From Candidatus Freyarchaeota archaeon (GTDB lineage: Archaea; Asgardarchaeota; Jordiarchaeia; Jordiarchaeales; Jordiarchaeaceae): 64,000 nt of DNA. A program made the position numbers and the translations under genes. The DNA is taken from the NCBI GenBank assembly GCA_030587365.1, contig JAUQZE010000011.1:1-64000 (forward strand). The letters run 5' to 3'. Below the pieces are notes generated by a model that ran no database searches, was not told the origin of the DNA, and saw only the letters and a list, made by a program, of their open reading frames with translations. Of the stretch, positions 7,507 through 16,714 are shown in pieces. The stretch's first letter is position 1. Every line of letters starts with the position of its first letter.

Positions 7507-9100
7507 ATCACTTCTTTTAAAGAACGGCTTTGTGTTCGACCCCAAAAACAACGTAAATGGGGAACGCATGGATATAGCCGTAAAAAACGGAGTAATAGTT
7601 GAATCGGTCAAAGAAAAGGGCAGCAAGGTCATAGACGCCAAGGGAAAAATGGTTTTCCCCGGTGGGATAGACATCCACACCCATATCGCCTCTCAGCATA
7701 TTAATTTTGGACGCATGCTCTACCCCTCAGTATCAGGTAAGAGTATCCCTACATCCCCCGAAGTAGGATTAATATACGCAAAAATGGGCTACACATTCGC
7801 ACTCGAAGCCGCAGTGTCACCAACAAAAGCTTTACACACCCACCTAGAATTCTCAGACATACCCGTATTAGATTACGCGTGTCTGCTACTCTTAGACACA
7901 TACTGGTACCTATTACCCGCTGCGAGAAAAAAGTCCGGGGAAGAAGCCGCACCCATAATCTCATGGCTGCTCGAATCAACCAAAACTTATGGAATCAAAC
8001 TAGTTAACCCCTTATCAAGCGAAATGTGGAGCTTCAAAAAAGAAATAACAAGCCTAGAAGAACCCATAAAACACCTCGGAGTATCCCCCCTAGACGTTAT
8101 TCAAACACTAGCAAGAGCAAACGAGTATCTGGGACTACCACATCCCGTTCACATACATCCCAACGAAGCCGGAAAACCCGGAAACTACGAAATAACCCTC
8201 AAAACACTAAGGGCGCTGGAAGAATTAAGCCCCAACAAAAAGCAAAAATCAATACATTTAGCACATGCCCAATTACACAGCTACGGGGGAAGCGAAACAA
8301 TAGAATCCAAAGCAGACCAAATAGCAGAATACATAAACACCCATCCAAACGTGGAAGCAGACATTGGACAAATGGTGCCCCACGAAACAATAAGCCTTTA
8401 TGCAGACAATCCCCTCCTAACCAGAGCCGCTAAAGGAAAAAAGATATTCACCGACCAAGTTGAGATGGAAGCAAGTTTCGGAGCGGCACTAACGGAATAC
8501 AAAATGGACGCAACAGGCAGCGTAATGTGGGCAACGGGCCTTGAACTAGCACTCAGCATAAAGGACCCCTGGCAGATCCAGCTATCCATAGACCATCCCA
8601 ACCTAGGACTAATCACGGACTACCCACAAATCATATCATGGCTAGTAAGCAAAAAAACCCGGGACGAAGTCAAACTAGAAGCGGACATGTCACTGCCCTC
8701 AATAGAAAGAGAATACTCGCTTTACGAAATAGCAATAATAACCCGAGCAAGCCCCGCCCAATCGCTGAGCTTACCCAACAAAGGAAACCTATCAGTCGGG
8801 TCGGACCCGGACATCGCGGTATACGATTTCAACCCTGAAACTCAAGACCCGACAAAAGAATCAGAGGCCCTAATAAAAGCCTTCACCCAAACCTCTTACA
8901 CCATAAAAAATGGAGTAATCGTTATGAAGGAAGGAGAAGCCCTCAAAAAACTAAGAGGAAAAACCTACTGGGCACACCGAGATGGTATCAACCTTCCTGA
9001 AAAAAGAATAACCGAAATGCAACGCTACTACTCACTGGACATCAACAACCTAAAAACCCCAATAGAAATACTCCACAACCCCCAAGAAATAACATACTAA
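7499..9100 (+). CDS. fwdA: Formylmethanofuran dehydrogenase subunit A
   Basis: About 533 residues of the amidohydrolase superfamily. Metal ligands HTH in GGIDIHTHIASQHINFGR (about residue 58), a carboxylated-Lys region, and further ligands in PVHIHPN and SIHLAHAQLHSYGG are visible. FwdA is the subunit that exchanges formate with formylmethanofuran at a binuclear metal site, joined by a tunnel to the FwdB site that reduces CO2. The 8-base overlap with fwdD shows one transcription unit. It implies a methanofuran/tetrahydromethanopterin C1 branch. Start is the ATG at 7499; another in-frame ATG at 7493 adds two residues. Confidence 0.9.
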   Translation: MSESLLLKNGFVFDPKNNVNGERMDIAVKNGVIVESVKEKGSKVIDAKGKMVFPGGIDIHTHIASQHINFGRMLYPSVSGKSIPTSPEVGLIYAKMGYTFALEAAVSPTKALHTHLEFSDIPVLDYACLLLLDTYWYLLPAARKKSGEEAAPIISWLLESTKTYGIKLVNPLSSEMWSFKKEITSLEEPIKHLGVSPLDVIQTLARANEYLGLPHPVHIHPNEAGKPGNYEITLKTLRALEELSPNKKQKSIHLAHAQLHSYGGSETIESKADQIAEYINTHPNVEADIGQMVPHETISLYADNPLLTRAAKGKKIFTDQVEMEASFGAALTEYKMDATGSVMWATGLELALSIKDPWQIQLSIDHPNLGLITDYPQIISWLVSKKTRDEVKLEADMSLPSIEREYSLYEIAIITRASPAQSLSLPNKGNLSVGSDPDIAVYDFNPETQDPTKESEALIKAFTQTSYTIKNGVIVMKEGEALKKLRGKTYWAHRDGINLPEKRITEMQRYYSLDINNLKTPIEILHNPQEITY

Positions 9101-9379
9101 GCAAAAACAAACCAAACTAATTACATTTGGAAAAATTATTTTTAAAACAAAAAACAAAGAGTAAACAATTGGACTGAATAAAGTATCTAAAACAATCTCT
9201 TTTTAGCTTTCACGAATTTCCCGCACAGTATAGGGTTCGGTATCCAAACCCAATAAAAAGAACCGCTAAAATCAATAAAAACTTGAAAAATTTTAAAAGG
9301 GGGTTAGAATCTCCGTAAACCAACCCCCAATTAAAGTGATTCCCCGCACTATTTTATCAAAATATGAGGTGAATTAATA

Positions 9380-10903
9380 ATGCAATTTTTCCCCTGGTGG
9401 ACCGAAGAGCAAATAAAATTTGCCAAAGAAGTAGAGCAATTCGCCACCGAAAACGTACCCCGAGCTGAAGAATTATTCTGGACAAGAACATTCCCCATGG
9501 ATATAGCAGAAGATGCGAAAAAAAGAGGATACTTCGGAGCAGGTATCTCCAAAGAGTACGGAGGACTAGGACTTGGAGCCACTGGAGCTTGCATAGCATG
9601 CGAGCAGTTGAACCGAATGTACTCAGTCGGCCACCTCCTAGTAACCAGCTACATTGGAGGACTCCACCAAATCCTACACAACGGCACTGAGGAACAGAAA
9701 CAAGAATGGCTAACAAAAATGGCCAAAGGCCAGCTGGGAGCAGTCTGCATAACCGAAGTCTTCGCAGGTTCAGATGCTGCTTCAGTAATGACCACCGCCG
9801 AAAAAGATGGAGATGAATGGATAATAAACGGCAAAAAGAGATTCACCACAACTGCCGGGCCCGCTGAGAGGTATCTCGTATACACAAAAACGAGTGACGA
9901 CCCAGAAGTCAAGAGAAAGAACCAACACCTAACAACCTTCGTAGTGGAAAAAGGCACTACCGGATTCCACCTAGAGAAAGTTAATCCCCTAGTTGGGTTT
10001 GACAATCTGCCCAATTGCTACTTGGACTTTGACAACGTTAGAGTGCCTGATTTTAATAGGATTGGTTCTATTGGTGGTGGTTGGAACATAATGATGACCG
10101 GCCTAAACTTTGAGAGGCTGATCGCTGCCGCCGCAGCCGAAGGGGCTCTGGAAGACCTTATAAAACAAGTGCTCTATTACACCAACAGGCGTGTACAATT
10201 CAGATCGCAAATAAGCGAATTCGAGAACAGTCAGTTCAAGATTGCTGACATGATAACTAAACAGCAAATGGCACGTCTTGTAACATTCTACTCGGCTTAT
10301 ATTATGGACATGGGTCAGATGGCTGCGATTGAATCAGGCATAGCAAAAATGCTGAGCACCGATTACGCCACAGAGATTGGTCTCGACGCTATCCAACTAT
10401 TGGGTGGAGACGGCTTGTGCCGGTTTTACCCTGTGGAAAGGCTGATTCGTGAGGGTAAGATTGGTCAGATTGTTGCTGGTACAAACGAGGTTCAAAGGCT
10501 CGTCATCTACAGGATGGGGTCGTTAGCCTATTTGGATTGGCCTTACCGGCTGCGATGGAACGACAAACTGGAGACCCCCACGCTAACCCTTAGAAAAGGA
10601 CCCTGGTACGGTAAGCAAATAACCGAGGATGTAATGCTTAAAATCTTGGCGGAAGACTACAGGTGCAACCCCGGACTCTACATGACCGTAGATGATGCCG
10701 AGAAAGAAACTGGTCTTAAAAAGGATAAAATCCTCGAACTCTGGGCTAAACTGGAGCAGAATAATCTAATAGTCACATTCAAAGACAGACGTGGAAACGT
10801 CGTAATGGCGAAGGCAAATTACACGGGAATCAGGAAGGCATTCCCGCTTGACCACTATAAATGGTTCCCAGACTGGTTCGACATCGAAAAACTGGGCTTC
10901 TAA
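9380..10903 (+). CDS. Acyl-CoA dehydrogenase with C-terminal winged-helix-like extension
   Basis: A 507-residue protein. Residues 1 to about 385 are an acyl-CoA dehydrogenase: FAD-site motifs VCITEVFAGSD and KRFTTTAG, and a QLLGGDGLCRFYPVERLIRE region. The usual catalytic Glu in YEGTxxIQ is replaced: the text reads IVAGTNEVQR, so Ala sits at that place and any base must come from elsewhere, as in family members that use a different helix. The last ~110 residues (from GPWYGKQI) are an extra domain with a helix-turn-helix-like pattern (DVMLKILAED ... TVDDAEKETGLKKDKILELWAKLEQNNLI ... RRGNVVM). Start is the ATG after GAGGTGAATTAATA. Monocistronic, with a T-rich terminator behind it. Confidence 0.85.
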   Translation: MQFFPWWTEEQIKFAKEVEQFATENVPRAEELFWTRTFPMDIAEDAKKRGYFGAGISKEYGGLGLGATGACIACEQLNRMYSVGHLLVTSYIGGLHQILHNGTEEQKQEWLTKMAKGQLGAVCITEVFAGSDAASVMTTAEKDGDEWIINGKKRFTTTAGPAERYLVYTKTSDDPEVKRKNQHLTTFVVEKGTTGFHLEKVNPLVGFDNLPNCYLDFDNVRVPDFNRIGSIGGGWNIMMTGLNFERLIAAAAAEGALEDLIKQVLYYTNRRVQFRSQISEFENSQFKIADMITKQQMARLVTFYSAYIMDMGQMAAIESGIAKMLSTDYATEIGLDAIQLLGGDGLCRFYPVERLIREGKIGQIVAGTNEVQRLVIYRMGSLAYLDWPYRLRWNDKLETPTLTLRKGPWYGKQITEDVMLKILAEDYRCNPGLYMTVDDAEKETGLKKDKILELWAKLEQNNLIVTFKDRRGNVVMAKANYTGIRKAFPLDHYKWFPDWFDIEKLGF

Positions 10904-10934
10904 CACATGTAGTAAAACACGCTTTAGAGCCAGT

Positions 10935-10960
10935 TTCTTTTCTTTTTTTTCAATTTTTTA
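10935..10960 (+). terminator. T-rich archaeal terminator
   Basis: Runs of T (TTTCTTTTCTTTTTTTT, then AATTTTTTAT) begin about 30 bases after the stop of the acyl-CoA dehydrogenase gene, as expected for intrinsic oligo-T termination in archaea. No strong hairpin is needed or seen. Confidence 0.6.
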
Positions 10961-11196
10961 TCTAGGTTAATTTTCTAATTAAACAAATTTTAATTTTGGT
11001 CTCCTTTGTTCCAATTTTAAAAACAGGGTTAAGTAACTGAAAGTATCAACTGTGAACTATGTTAAGGCTGAGATGTTGACTAAATTTTATGAACCGTAGG
11101 CAAGTACTTTATCCTTTCTCTTTTGGGTAATCTGTAAGTATCGATGGGGATTGTATATTATCTTTTTTCTAAATTTTTATAATAGGATGAATTAAT

Positions 11197-11724
11197 TTAT
11201 TTATAGCGGACTTTGCTAACCGAGAAGATGTCTCTGGGTTCTAGTAGTGATATACCCGCCTGTTTTCCGATGATTTCTATTTGTATAATCTTCTGTGGAT
11301 TTTTCAGATCCACCTTACCTCCGCTTATGTATTTTGCTAAGGCTTCTATGATTTCTTGAGTATGGTACTTGTTGTAGAATCGTTTGTTCACGGTCATCCT
11401 CCAGGTTTCATCCTTTTTGATGTTTTCTGCGAGTTTTTTTACGTTTTCTTCCATTTCTTCAAGCTCTGACGAAGCCCAGATATCAATAGGAACATAGTTA
11501 TACGTGTACCAAAAATTTTCGGGCTCTTCTCTACACAACTGCGTAAGCTTTCTAGTTATTTCCCTCGAATCTAGAGATGTGACGACTAGAAAAATTCCCC
11601 TAGCTTGCGACCTTAAAAATTGTGGGTTTTCCTCCCTAACCCTACCCAAAACCCGTAAAACCTCTTCCTTAGACTCTCTTGTGCTCTGCATATCATAGGT
11701 AATAAGTAGGTTTGGTTTCTCCAT
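11197..11724 (-). CDS. THUMP-domain RNA-binding protein
   Basis: A 175-residue protein with the build of the small archaeal THUMP family (COG1818/Tan1-like): N-terminal LLITYDMQS, a middle FWYTYNYVPID segment, and the THUMP core WRMTVNKRFYNKYHTQEIIEALAKYISGGKVDLKNPQKIIQIEIIGKQAGISLLEPRDIFSVSK. In the Tan1 family this domain helps acetylate cytidine in tRNA; in archaea the exact role is less clear. There is no methyltransferase domain, so it would act as an adapter. Monocistronic, 293 bases from the convergent acyl-CoA dehydrogenase gene; I see nothing coding in that gap. Confidence 0.75.
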   Translation of the reverse strand: MEKPNLLITYDMQSTRESKEEVLRVLGRVREENPQFLRSQARGIFLVVTSLDSREITRKLTQLCREEPENFWYTYNYVPIDIWASSELEEMEENVKKLAENIKKDETWRMTVNKRFYNKYHTQEIIEALAKYISGGKVDLKNPQKIIQIEIIGKQAGISLLEPRDIFSVSKVRYK

Positions 11725-11976
11725 CTAACATCCTCCAACAGATATTCCAAGAATCCCAAAAACACTCAAATATCAATATTTCATTACCGTAATCCTCTAA
11801 ATTAACTCTTTTTGATTCTCTTGAGAATACAAACTGCATATTCCATTCTAAAAACAATCATAAAGCAGAACTAGTGAAACTAGAAGCGGAATAATTAATA
11901 TCATAAAAGTTTATTTAGTAATTAGCATTTTTTAAAAAGTTAAATTTGCAATCGGAAAGTTCAGAGGGAATTGATT

Positions 11977-12621
11977 ATGGTCAATCTTTATCAAGAGCTA
12001 CAGGAAGCAATCGTAAAAATTGACAGGGATAAGCTTGAAAGCGTTAAAAAAAAGGTTCTAAAAACTCCCAGCGTCGATGTTGATAAACTCGTGGAAAGCA
12101 TCAGAACCGGATTAGAAGAGGTTGGATTAAAATTCGAATCCGGAGAATACTACCTCGCAGAACTGATACTCATCGGAACAGAAGTCTCAGAAGCCGTAGA
12201 AAAATGGAAACCCCTCTTCGAAAAGAAAGAAGTAAAAGAAAAAGTGAAAAAAGCGGTAATCGGGACCGTTGAGGGAGACATACACGACATTGGAAAAAAC
12301 ATAGTGGGCATGATGCTCGTATCCAGCGGCTTCGAGGTCATTGACCTAGGTAATGATGTCACCGCAGACAAATTCGTTAAAGCCGTGAAAGAAAACCATC
12401 CGGTCGTCTTAGGTATGTCAGCGCTCCTGAGCACAACCAGAGACAACATAAAGAAAGCCATAGACGCTCTAAAGGAAAACGAACTGCGGGATTCGGTCAA
12501 AATAATAATTGGGGGAGCTGCGGTGGACGATGACTTTGCCAAGGCTGTGGACGCAGATGGTTACGCCGCCAACGCAGCTGAGACGATCCCTCTGGTTAAG
12601 GAACTTCTAGGAGGCTTCTAA
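11977..12621 (+). CDS. Corrinoid protein (methyltransferase cobalamin-binding subunit) 1
   Basis: About 214 residues: helical cap (residues 1-85, with FESGEYYLAELILIGT) and a Rossmann cobalamin-binding domain with VEGDIHDIGKNIV, whose His at about residue 103 is the lower axial cobalt ligand, then the SALLSTT and GGAAVDDDF motifs. Such proteins carry a methyl group between a substrate methyltransferase and a C1-carrier methyltransferase. The next gene, a URO-D-type methyltransferase, starts 1 base after the stop. ATG at 11977 follows AGAGGGA; an in-frame TTG at 11971 is less well placed. The methyl donor cannot be read from sequence. Confidence 0.9.
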   Translation: MVNLYQELQEAIVKIDRDKLESVKKKVLKTPSVDVDKLVESIRTGLEEVGLKFESGEYYLAELILIGTEVSEAVEKWKPLFEKKEVKEKVKKAVIGTVEGDIHDIGKNIVGMMLVSSGFEVIDLGNDVTADKFVKAVKENHPVVLGMSALLSTTRDNIKKAIDALKENELRDSVKIIIGGAAVDDDFAKAVDADGYAANAAETIPLVKELLGGF

Positions 12622-12622
12622 T

Positions 12623-13795
12623 TTGGCAAGACTTTCGCCTAGAGAGAGAGTCGAAATGGTCGTAAACCACGAAGAACCCGACCGAGTGCCAGTAGATTTC
12701 GGAGGAATGAACACTTCCATTTACGAGATGCCGGAATGGTGGCCGAACAAAACTGAATACTATGGATACAAAGATTTGGTGAACTTCCTCGGACTTAAGG
12801 ATACGCCTAAACCCTACCTGAACTCTGGGAACTGTGTGATTAATGTGGATGACAGAATCCTTGAAAAGTATGGGGTGGACTTCCAATACCTGTACATGTC
12901 TATGCCGAAGCCCAAGATGCATCCTGATGGCACCATAGAAACCATCTATGGTTTGAAAGTTAAACCGGTAGGATACTACTTGGAGGTTTACGGTTCGCCT
13001 CTTGCGGGAAAAATCACCATCAAAGATATAGATGACTTCAACTGGCCCGACCCAGAGGATCCGGTCTTTTCCGCTAAGGCTAGGGATAGAGTGCTTAAGA
13101 TGAAAAAGAGTAGCGACAGGGTGATTGTTGCACTCGCTTCCTTCGCCGAACAAATATTCCAAAACTACGCCTGGATTCGGGGATTTAGCCAGATGCTACT
13201 TGAAATGCAGAGAAACCCAGAACTCTTCCACTACCTCACGGACGCCCTGCTCACAGTGGAGGAGGGAATTATGGAATCCTTCTACTCAGAAGTAGGTGAA
13301 CACATTGATTTCGCATACATAGCCGAAGACATGGGCACCCAGCAGTCACCCTTTGTATCACCTAAACAGTACGAGGAGTATTGGAAGCCTTATCACAAAA
13401 GAATGATAGAACATATTAAACAGTTTACGGACGCAAGAATAATGTGGCACTGCTGCGGTGCGGTTGCACCTCTGATTCCTCATATGATTGACCTTGGCGT
13501 CGACATACTTCAGGTTATTCAGCCCTTGGCTAAAGGAATGGACGCCGAGTCTCTCAAAAAGTCTTTTGGGGATAAGTTGTGTTTTGAGGGTGGTGTTGAT
13601 GTGCAGAGGCTTTTGCCGAAGGGTAAGCCGGAGGAGATTAAGGCAGAATGCAAAAGAGTGATTAGAATACTGGGTAAAAGCGGTGGCTACGTTTTTGCAC
13701 CCGCTCACAATATTCAACCAGATACGCCTCCCCAGAATGTGGTGGCGATGCTTGAGGCGGGGATTGAGTTTGGCAAGTACCCTCTAGGGAAATGA
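12623..13795 (+). CDS. URO-D-family corrinoid methyltransferase 1
   Basis: A 390-residue uroporphyrinogen-decarboxylase-fold protein of the methyltransferase branch (MtaA/MtbA/CmuA-like). The N-terminal LSPRERVEMVVNHEEPDRVPVDFG is typical. A likely zinc site lies at MWHCCGAVAPLIP (His about residue 276) followed by FEGGVDVQ and SGGYVFAPAHNIQPDTPPQN at the C-terminus. These enzymes move methyl groups between corrinoid proteins and thiols or act on methylated substrates directly. The TTG start lies 1 base behind the corrinoid gene and next to GGAGG in its 3' end, so the pair is coupled. The heme-biosynthesis role is unlikely given the context. Confidence 0.85.
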   Translation: MARLSPRERVEMVVNHEEPDRVPVDFGGMNTSIYEMPEWWPNKTEYYGYKDLVNFLGLKDTPKPYLNSGNCVINVDDRILEKYGVDFQYLYMSMPKPKMHPDGTIETIYGLKVKPVGYYLEVYGSPLAGKITIKDIDDFNWPDPEDPVFSAKARDRVLKMKKSSDRVIVALASFAEQIFQNYAWIRGFSQMLLEMQRNPELFHYLTDALLTVEEGIMESFYSEVGEHIDFAYIAEDMGTQQSPFVSPKQYEEYWKPYHKRMIEHIKQFTDARIMWHCCGAVAPLIPHMIDLGVDILQVIQPLAKGMDAESLKKSFGDKLCFEGGVDVQRLLPKGKPEEIKAECKRVIRILGKSGGYVFAPAHNIQPDTPPQNVVAMLEAGIEFGKYPLGK

Positions 13796-13870
13796 TTTTT
13801 CTCTTTTTATACCAGTAGTTAAATACAAAAGAAGCTATAGAAAAAAATGAGAAGATAGTTGGTGGTTGTG

Positions 13871-14509
13871 TTGTCGAAAAAAGAGTTACTGAAGAGAATG
13901 GCTGACGCTGTTGTAAATCTGGATGTTGAGGAAGCGATGAAGAGTGCCGAAGAAGCGTTGGTACTAGGAATCCCACCACTTGAAGCAATAAACAAGGGTT
14001 TCACTAAGGGGCTTCAAAAGGTTGGAGAACTCTTTGAAAATAAGGAGTATTTCCTCGCAGACATGATAATGGCAGCCGAGGCCTTTAAGGCAGGAATGAA
14101 CGTGCTAACTCCTCGTCTCCAAAAAGAGGGAAATAAGAAGGGAGTAATTGTCATAGGAACTGTTAAGGATGATATACACGATCTTGGTAAGAACATTGTT
14201 ACAACCCTACTTGCTTCCGAAGGCTATGATGTCTACGACCTCGGTATTGACATTCCAGCAGAAGAGTTCGTCAGAAAGGCCGAAGAAGTGAACGCAGACA
14301 TCGTAGGCCTAAGTGCGCTGCTGACAACCACTATGGAGCGCATACCAGAAGTAATCGAAGCCTTAAGAGAAGCAGGACTAGACAGAGTTAAAGTCATAGT
14401 GGGCGGTAGACCCGTAACCCCCGAATTCGCTAGGGAGATTGGTGCAGACGCCTACTGCGAAGACGCTATAAAAGCCTTGGAGACTGTTAAAAAACTATTG
14501 GAGGGCTAA
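13871..14509 (+). CDS. Corrinoid protein 2
   Basis: About 212 residues with the same plan as corrinoid protein 1: helical cap (FENKEYFLADMIMAAEAF) then VKDDIHDLGKNIV with axial His at about residue 103, SALLTTT, and GGRPVTPEFA. I choose the TTG at 13871, seven bases after GGTGGT, over the TTG at 13859. It is followed after 2 bases by a second URO-D-type gene. Two corrinoid/URO-D pairs in a row suggest two substrate specificities rather than dosage. Confidence 0.9.
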   Translation: MSKKELLKRMADAVVNLDVEEAMKSAEEALVLGIPPLEAINKGFTKGLQKVGELFENKEYFLADMIMAAEAFKAGMNVLTPRLQKEGNKKGVIVIGTVKDDIHDLGKNIVTTLLASEGYDVYDLGIDIPAEEFVRKAEEVNADIVGLSALLTTTMERIPEVIEALREAGLDRVKVIVGGRPVTPEFAREIGADAYCEDAIKALETVKKLLEG

Positions 14510-14511
14510 AA

Positions 14512-15543
14512 ATGTCGTCAGTTTTGGAACATCTTCTTATAACCCTAGGTTTTAAGGAGCCCGAATGGGTTCCCGTGATCCTCCTCCCCGAGTGGGACTT
14601 CCTCTCAGATCTCTTTGGTGTGCCTCTAATGAAGCTTCTTAATGACCCGATGCTGCAAATTCAGGCGGGTGAAAAAATGAAGGAACGCTTCCCCGACGCC
14701 TTCATAGCAACATCCGTATGGGTTCCCTACGCACACGCTTCCGGTTTTGGCTGCGTGCTCTCCGAACCCGAAGACGAAATCCCCGGAGTTAAAGAAGTCG
14801 CAGTAAAGAGCCCGGAGGACATAGACACACTAGAGATTCCCGAACCCCAAAGCGACGGCCTCATGCCCAAATACCTTGAATACCTTAAAATCCAGCATAA
14901 AGCTAGGGGAAGTTCCGGAATTGGAGACTTTGGTCCGGTGGAACTCGCCTGTGAAATAATGGGTTACACCAGTTTCCTTAAACTCATATCTCAGAATCCT
15001 AAATACGCACACAAGCTCTTAGACATAACGGTCAAGTCCTGCACCAATTGGTTCAACGCCCTTATTGATGTTATTGGCGGCTCCGCATTGTTTGTTCTGG
15101 TAAGCGACCACACAACAGGTTTCCTCAGAGCAAAACAGTGCGAGGAATTCTTCACACCCTACCTGAAAAAATTCATCGACAACATAAGGAGTAAAGTGAA
15201 CATTGTCCTTTATCACAATGAAAACTACGCAGCCCACGTTCTAGACCAAATCGCACAGATGGGAATCAACATATTCCACTGCGGAGAAATAGGAGACCTA
15301 GAAACAGCAAAGAAAAAAACATACGGAAAATACACCCTCATGGGCAACATCCATCCCAGAGACATAATGCTCAGAGGAACACCCCAACTCGTCGAAAAAA
15401 CCTGCAAAGAAGTAATTCAGAAACTCGGAGTAGGAGGAGGATTCATACTCTCAACAGGAGGAGGCGTAAGCAGAAACATACCTCTCAAACACGTAGACAT
15501 ACTCGTAGAATGCGCTAAAAAATACGGAAAATCCCCCATCTGA
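14512..15543 (+). CDS. URO-D-family methyltransferase 2 with altered zinc-site residues
   Basis: A 343-residue URO-D-fold protein. The region that holds the His-x-Cys zinc ligands in MtaA/CmuA-type enzymes reads VLYHNENY here (His about residue 236), with a Cys in IFHCGEIG about 20 residues later and a C-terminal GGGFILSTGGGVSRNIP. The Cys two residues after the His is therefore missing and the metal site, if any, must differ. Closely coupled to corrinoid protein 2 (2-base spacing). A T-rich stretch (CCTTTTCTTTTTATATC) at 15588 lies at the border with the convergent amidohydrolase. Confidence 0.82.
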   Translation: MSSVLEHLLITLGFKEPEWVPVILLPEWDFLSDLFGVPLMKLLNDPMLQIQAGEKMKERFPDAFIATSVWVPYAHASGFGCVLSEPEDEIPGVKEVAVKSPEDIDTLEIPEPQSDGLMPKYLEYLKIQHKARGSSGIGDFGPVELACEIMGYTSFLKLISQNPKYAHKLLDITVKSCTNWFNALIDVIGGSALFVLVSDHTTGFLRAKQCEEFFTPYLKKFIDNIRSKVNIVLYHNENYAAHVLDQIAQMGINIFHCGEIGDLETAKKKTYGKYTLMGNIHPRDIMLRGTPQLVEKTCKEVIQKLGVGGGFILSTGGGVSRNIPLKHVDILVECAKKYGKSPI

Positions 15544-15597
15544 GTAACCTGAAGAAAAAAAGCCAAAACCCGCCAACTAGAAGCCACCCTTTTCTTT

Positions 15598-16542
15598 TTA
15601 TATCTTTAGTATTTTCTTAGCGTTTTCTCCAAGAATTAATCTGACTTCATCTTCGGTGAATTTCAAATTGTTCTCCTTTCCGTTTTTAGGAAGTTTCTTA
15701 ACCCAATTAACCCATTCATCTAGATTCATCATAGCGTTAGCGTAAGGCCAATCGCTGCCAAAGAGTATCCTATTTTTGAAGGGAACTGCAAAAGTGAGGG
15801 GCAGATCCATAAGCATTCTCAGATTATTCAGGAGAAACCGAGGGGCTCCGCGTGCAAGCATCTGACCAGTGTAGGAAATCTCCGTGGAAATACCTGACTT
15901 AAGGGACGCTATCTCCGCCAGGGTAAGGGTTCCGCTTATTCCACCCATGTGAGCAGCTATTATTCTCAGGTCCGGGAAAGCTGTCTGAACATCATCAAGG
16001 TATATTGGATTATTGTACTTGACTTCAAAGGGGATAAAAATCAAACCGCAGTGTGAGAGCAGTGGCACATCCAGCTCTACACACTTCTCATAGAGCGGAA
16101 AACACACAGGATCGTTCGGATAGTAACCCGCATCGGGATGAAATTTGAGTCCCTTCATTCCCCACTCTGTGACTCCCTTTTCAAGTAGTTCGACTGCCTT
16201 TTCTCCCCTTCGCGGGTCGACGCCAACAAAGCTGATAAGCTTATCGGGATACTCATCCGCAGCCCTAGCATGGTACAAATTCTGCTCTTCTATGGACATC
16301 TTCGCCTTGCCAACCTTCAATTCAAAATCAACAGGCATAATCACCGCCTTATCAACACCAGCATTATCCATATCCTCAACAATCTTACCCGCATCTTTCT
16401 GCCAAAAATCAGGCATCATATCCCTCAATACCTGCTCACTGGGGATACCTAAATTTTTTGAGAGAGACTGAGCCAATAGCTCCCAGTAAATATCGGGATA
16501 AAAATCTCTGTGGCTAAGATGACAATGCATGTCAACTATCAT
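15598..16542 (-). CDS. Amidohydrolase-2 family (ACMSD-like) TIM-barrel metal hydrolase
   Basis: A 314-residue protein beginning MIVDMHCHLSH (HxH metal ligands), with KFHPDAGYYPNDP, LLSHCGLIF, IIAAHMGG and ILFGSDWPYA, which are the strand-end metal-binding motifs of the amidohydrolase 2 group (aminocarboxymuconate-semialdehyde decarboxylase relatives, hydrolases or decarboxylases). It faces the corrinoid/URO-D operon with only 54 bases between them, so it may act in the same pathway, but it has its own promoter. Substrate unknown. Confidence 0.82.
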   Translation of the reverse strand: MIVDMHCHLSHRDFYPDIYWELLAQSLSKNLGIPSEQVLRDMMPDFWQKDAGKIVEDMDNAGVDKAVIMPVDFELKVGKAKMSIEEQNLYHARAADEYPDKLISFVGVDPRRGEKAVELLEKGVTEWGMKGLKFHPDAGYYPNDPVCFPLYEKCVELDVPLLSHCGLIFIPFEVKYNNPIYLDDVQTAFPDLRIIAAHMGGISGTLTLAEIASLKSGISTEISYTGQMLARGAPRFLLNNLRMLMDLPLTFAVPFKNRILFGSDWPYANAMMNLDEWVNWVKKLPKNGKENNLKFTEDEVRLILGENAKKILKI

Positions 16543-16714
16543 GAATTAACCTCCTATACTAACACGTTCAACTTTTAACAGTAGTACACCGTATAAACAC
16601 AAATTTTAAATTTTGATGTTCATAAAATACACAAACCGGAAAAGAGAGTATAGACTCGGATGTTCAAGAGTGGCTGAAACGCCTGTAATTAAAGTTGGTG
16701 GGGTTTGAATTAGT

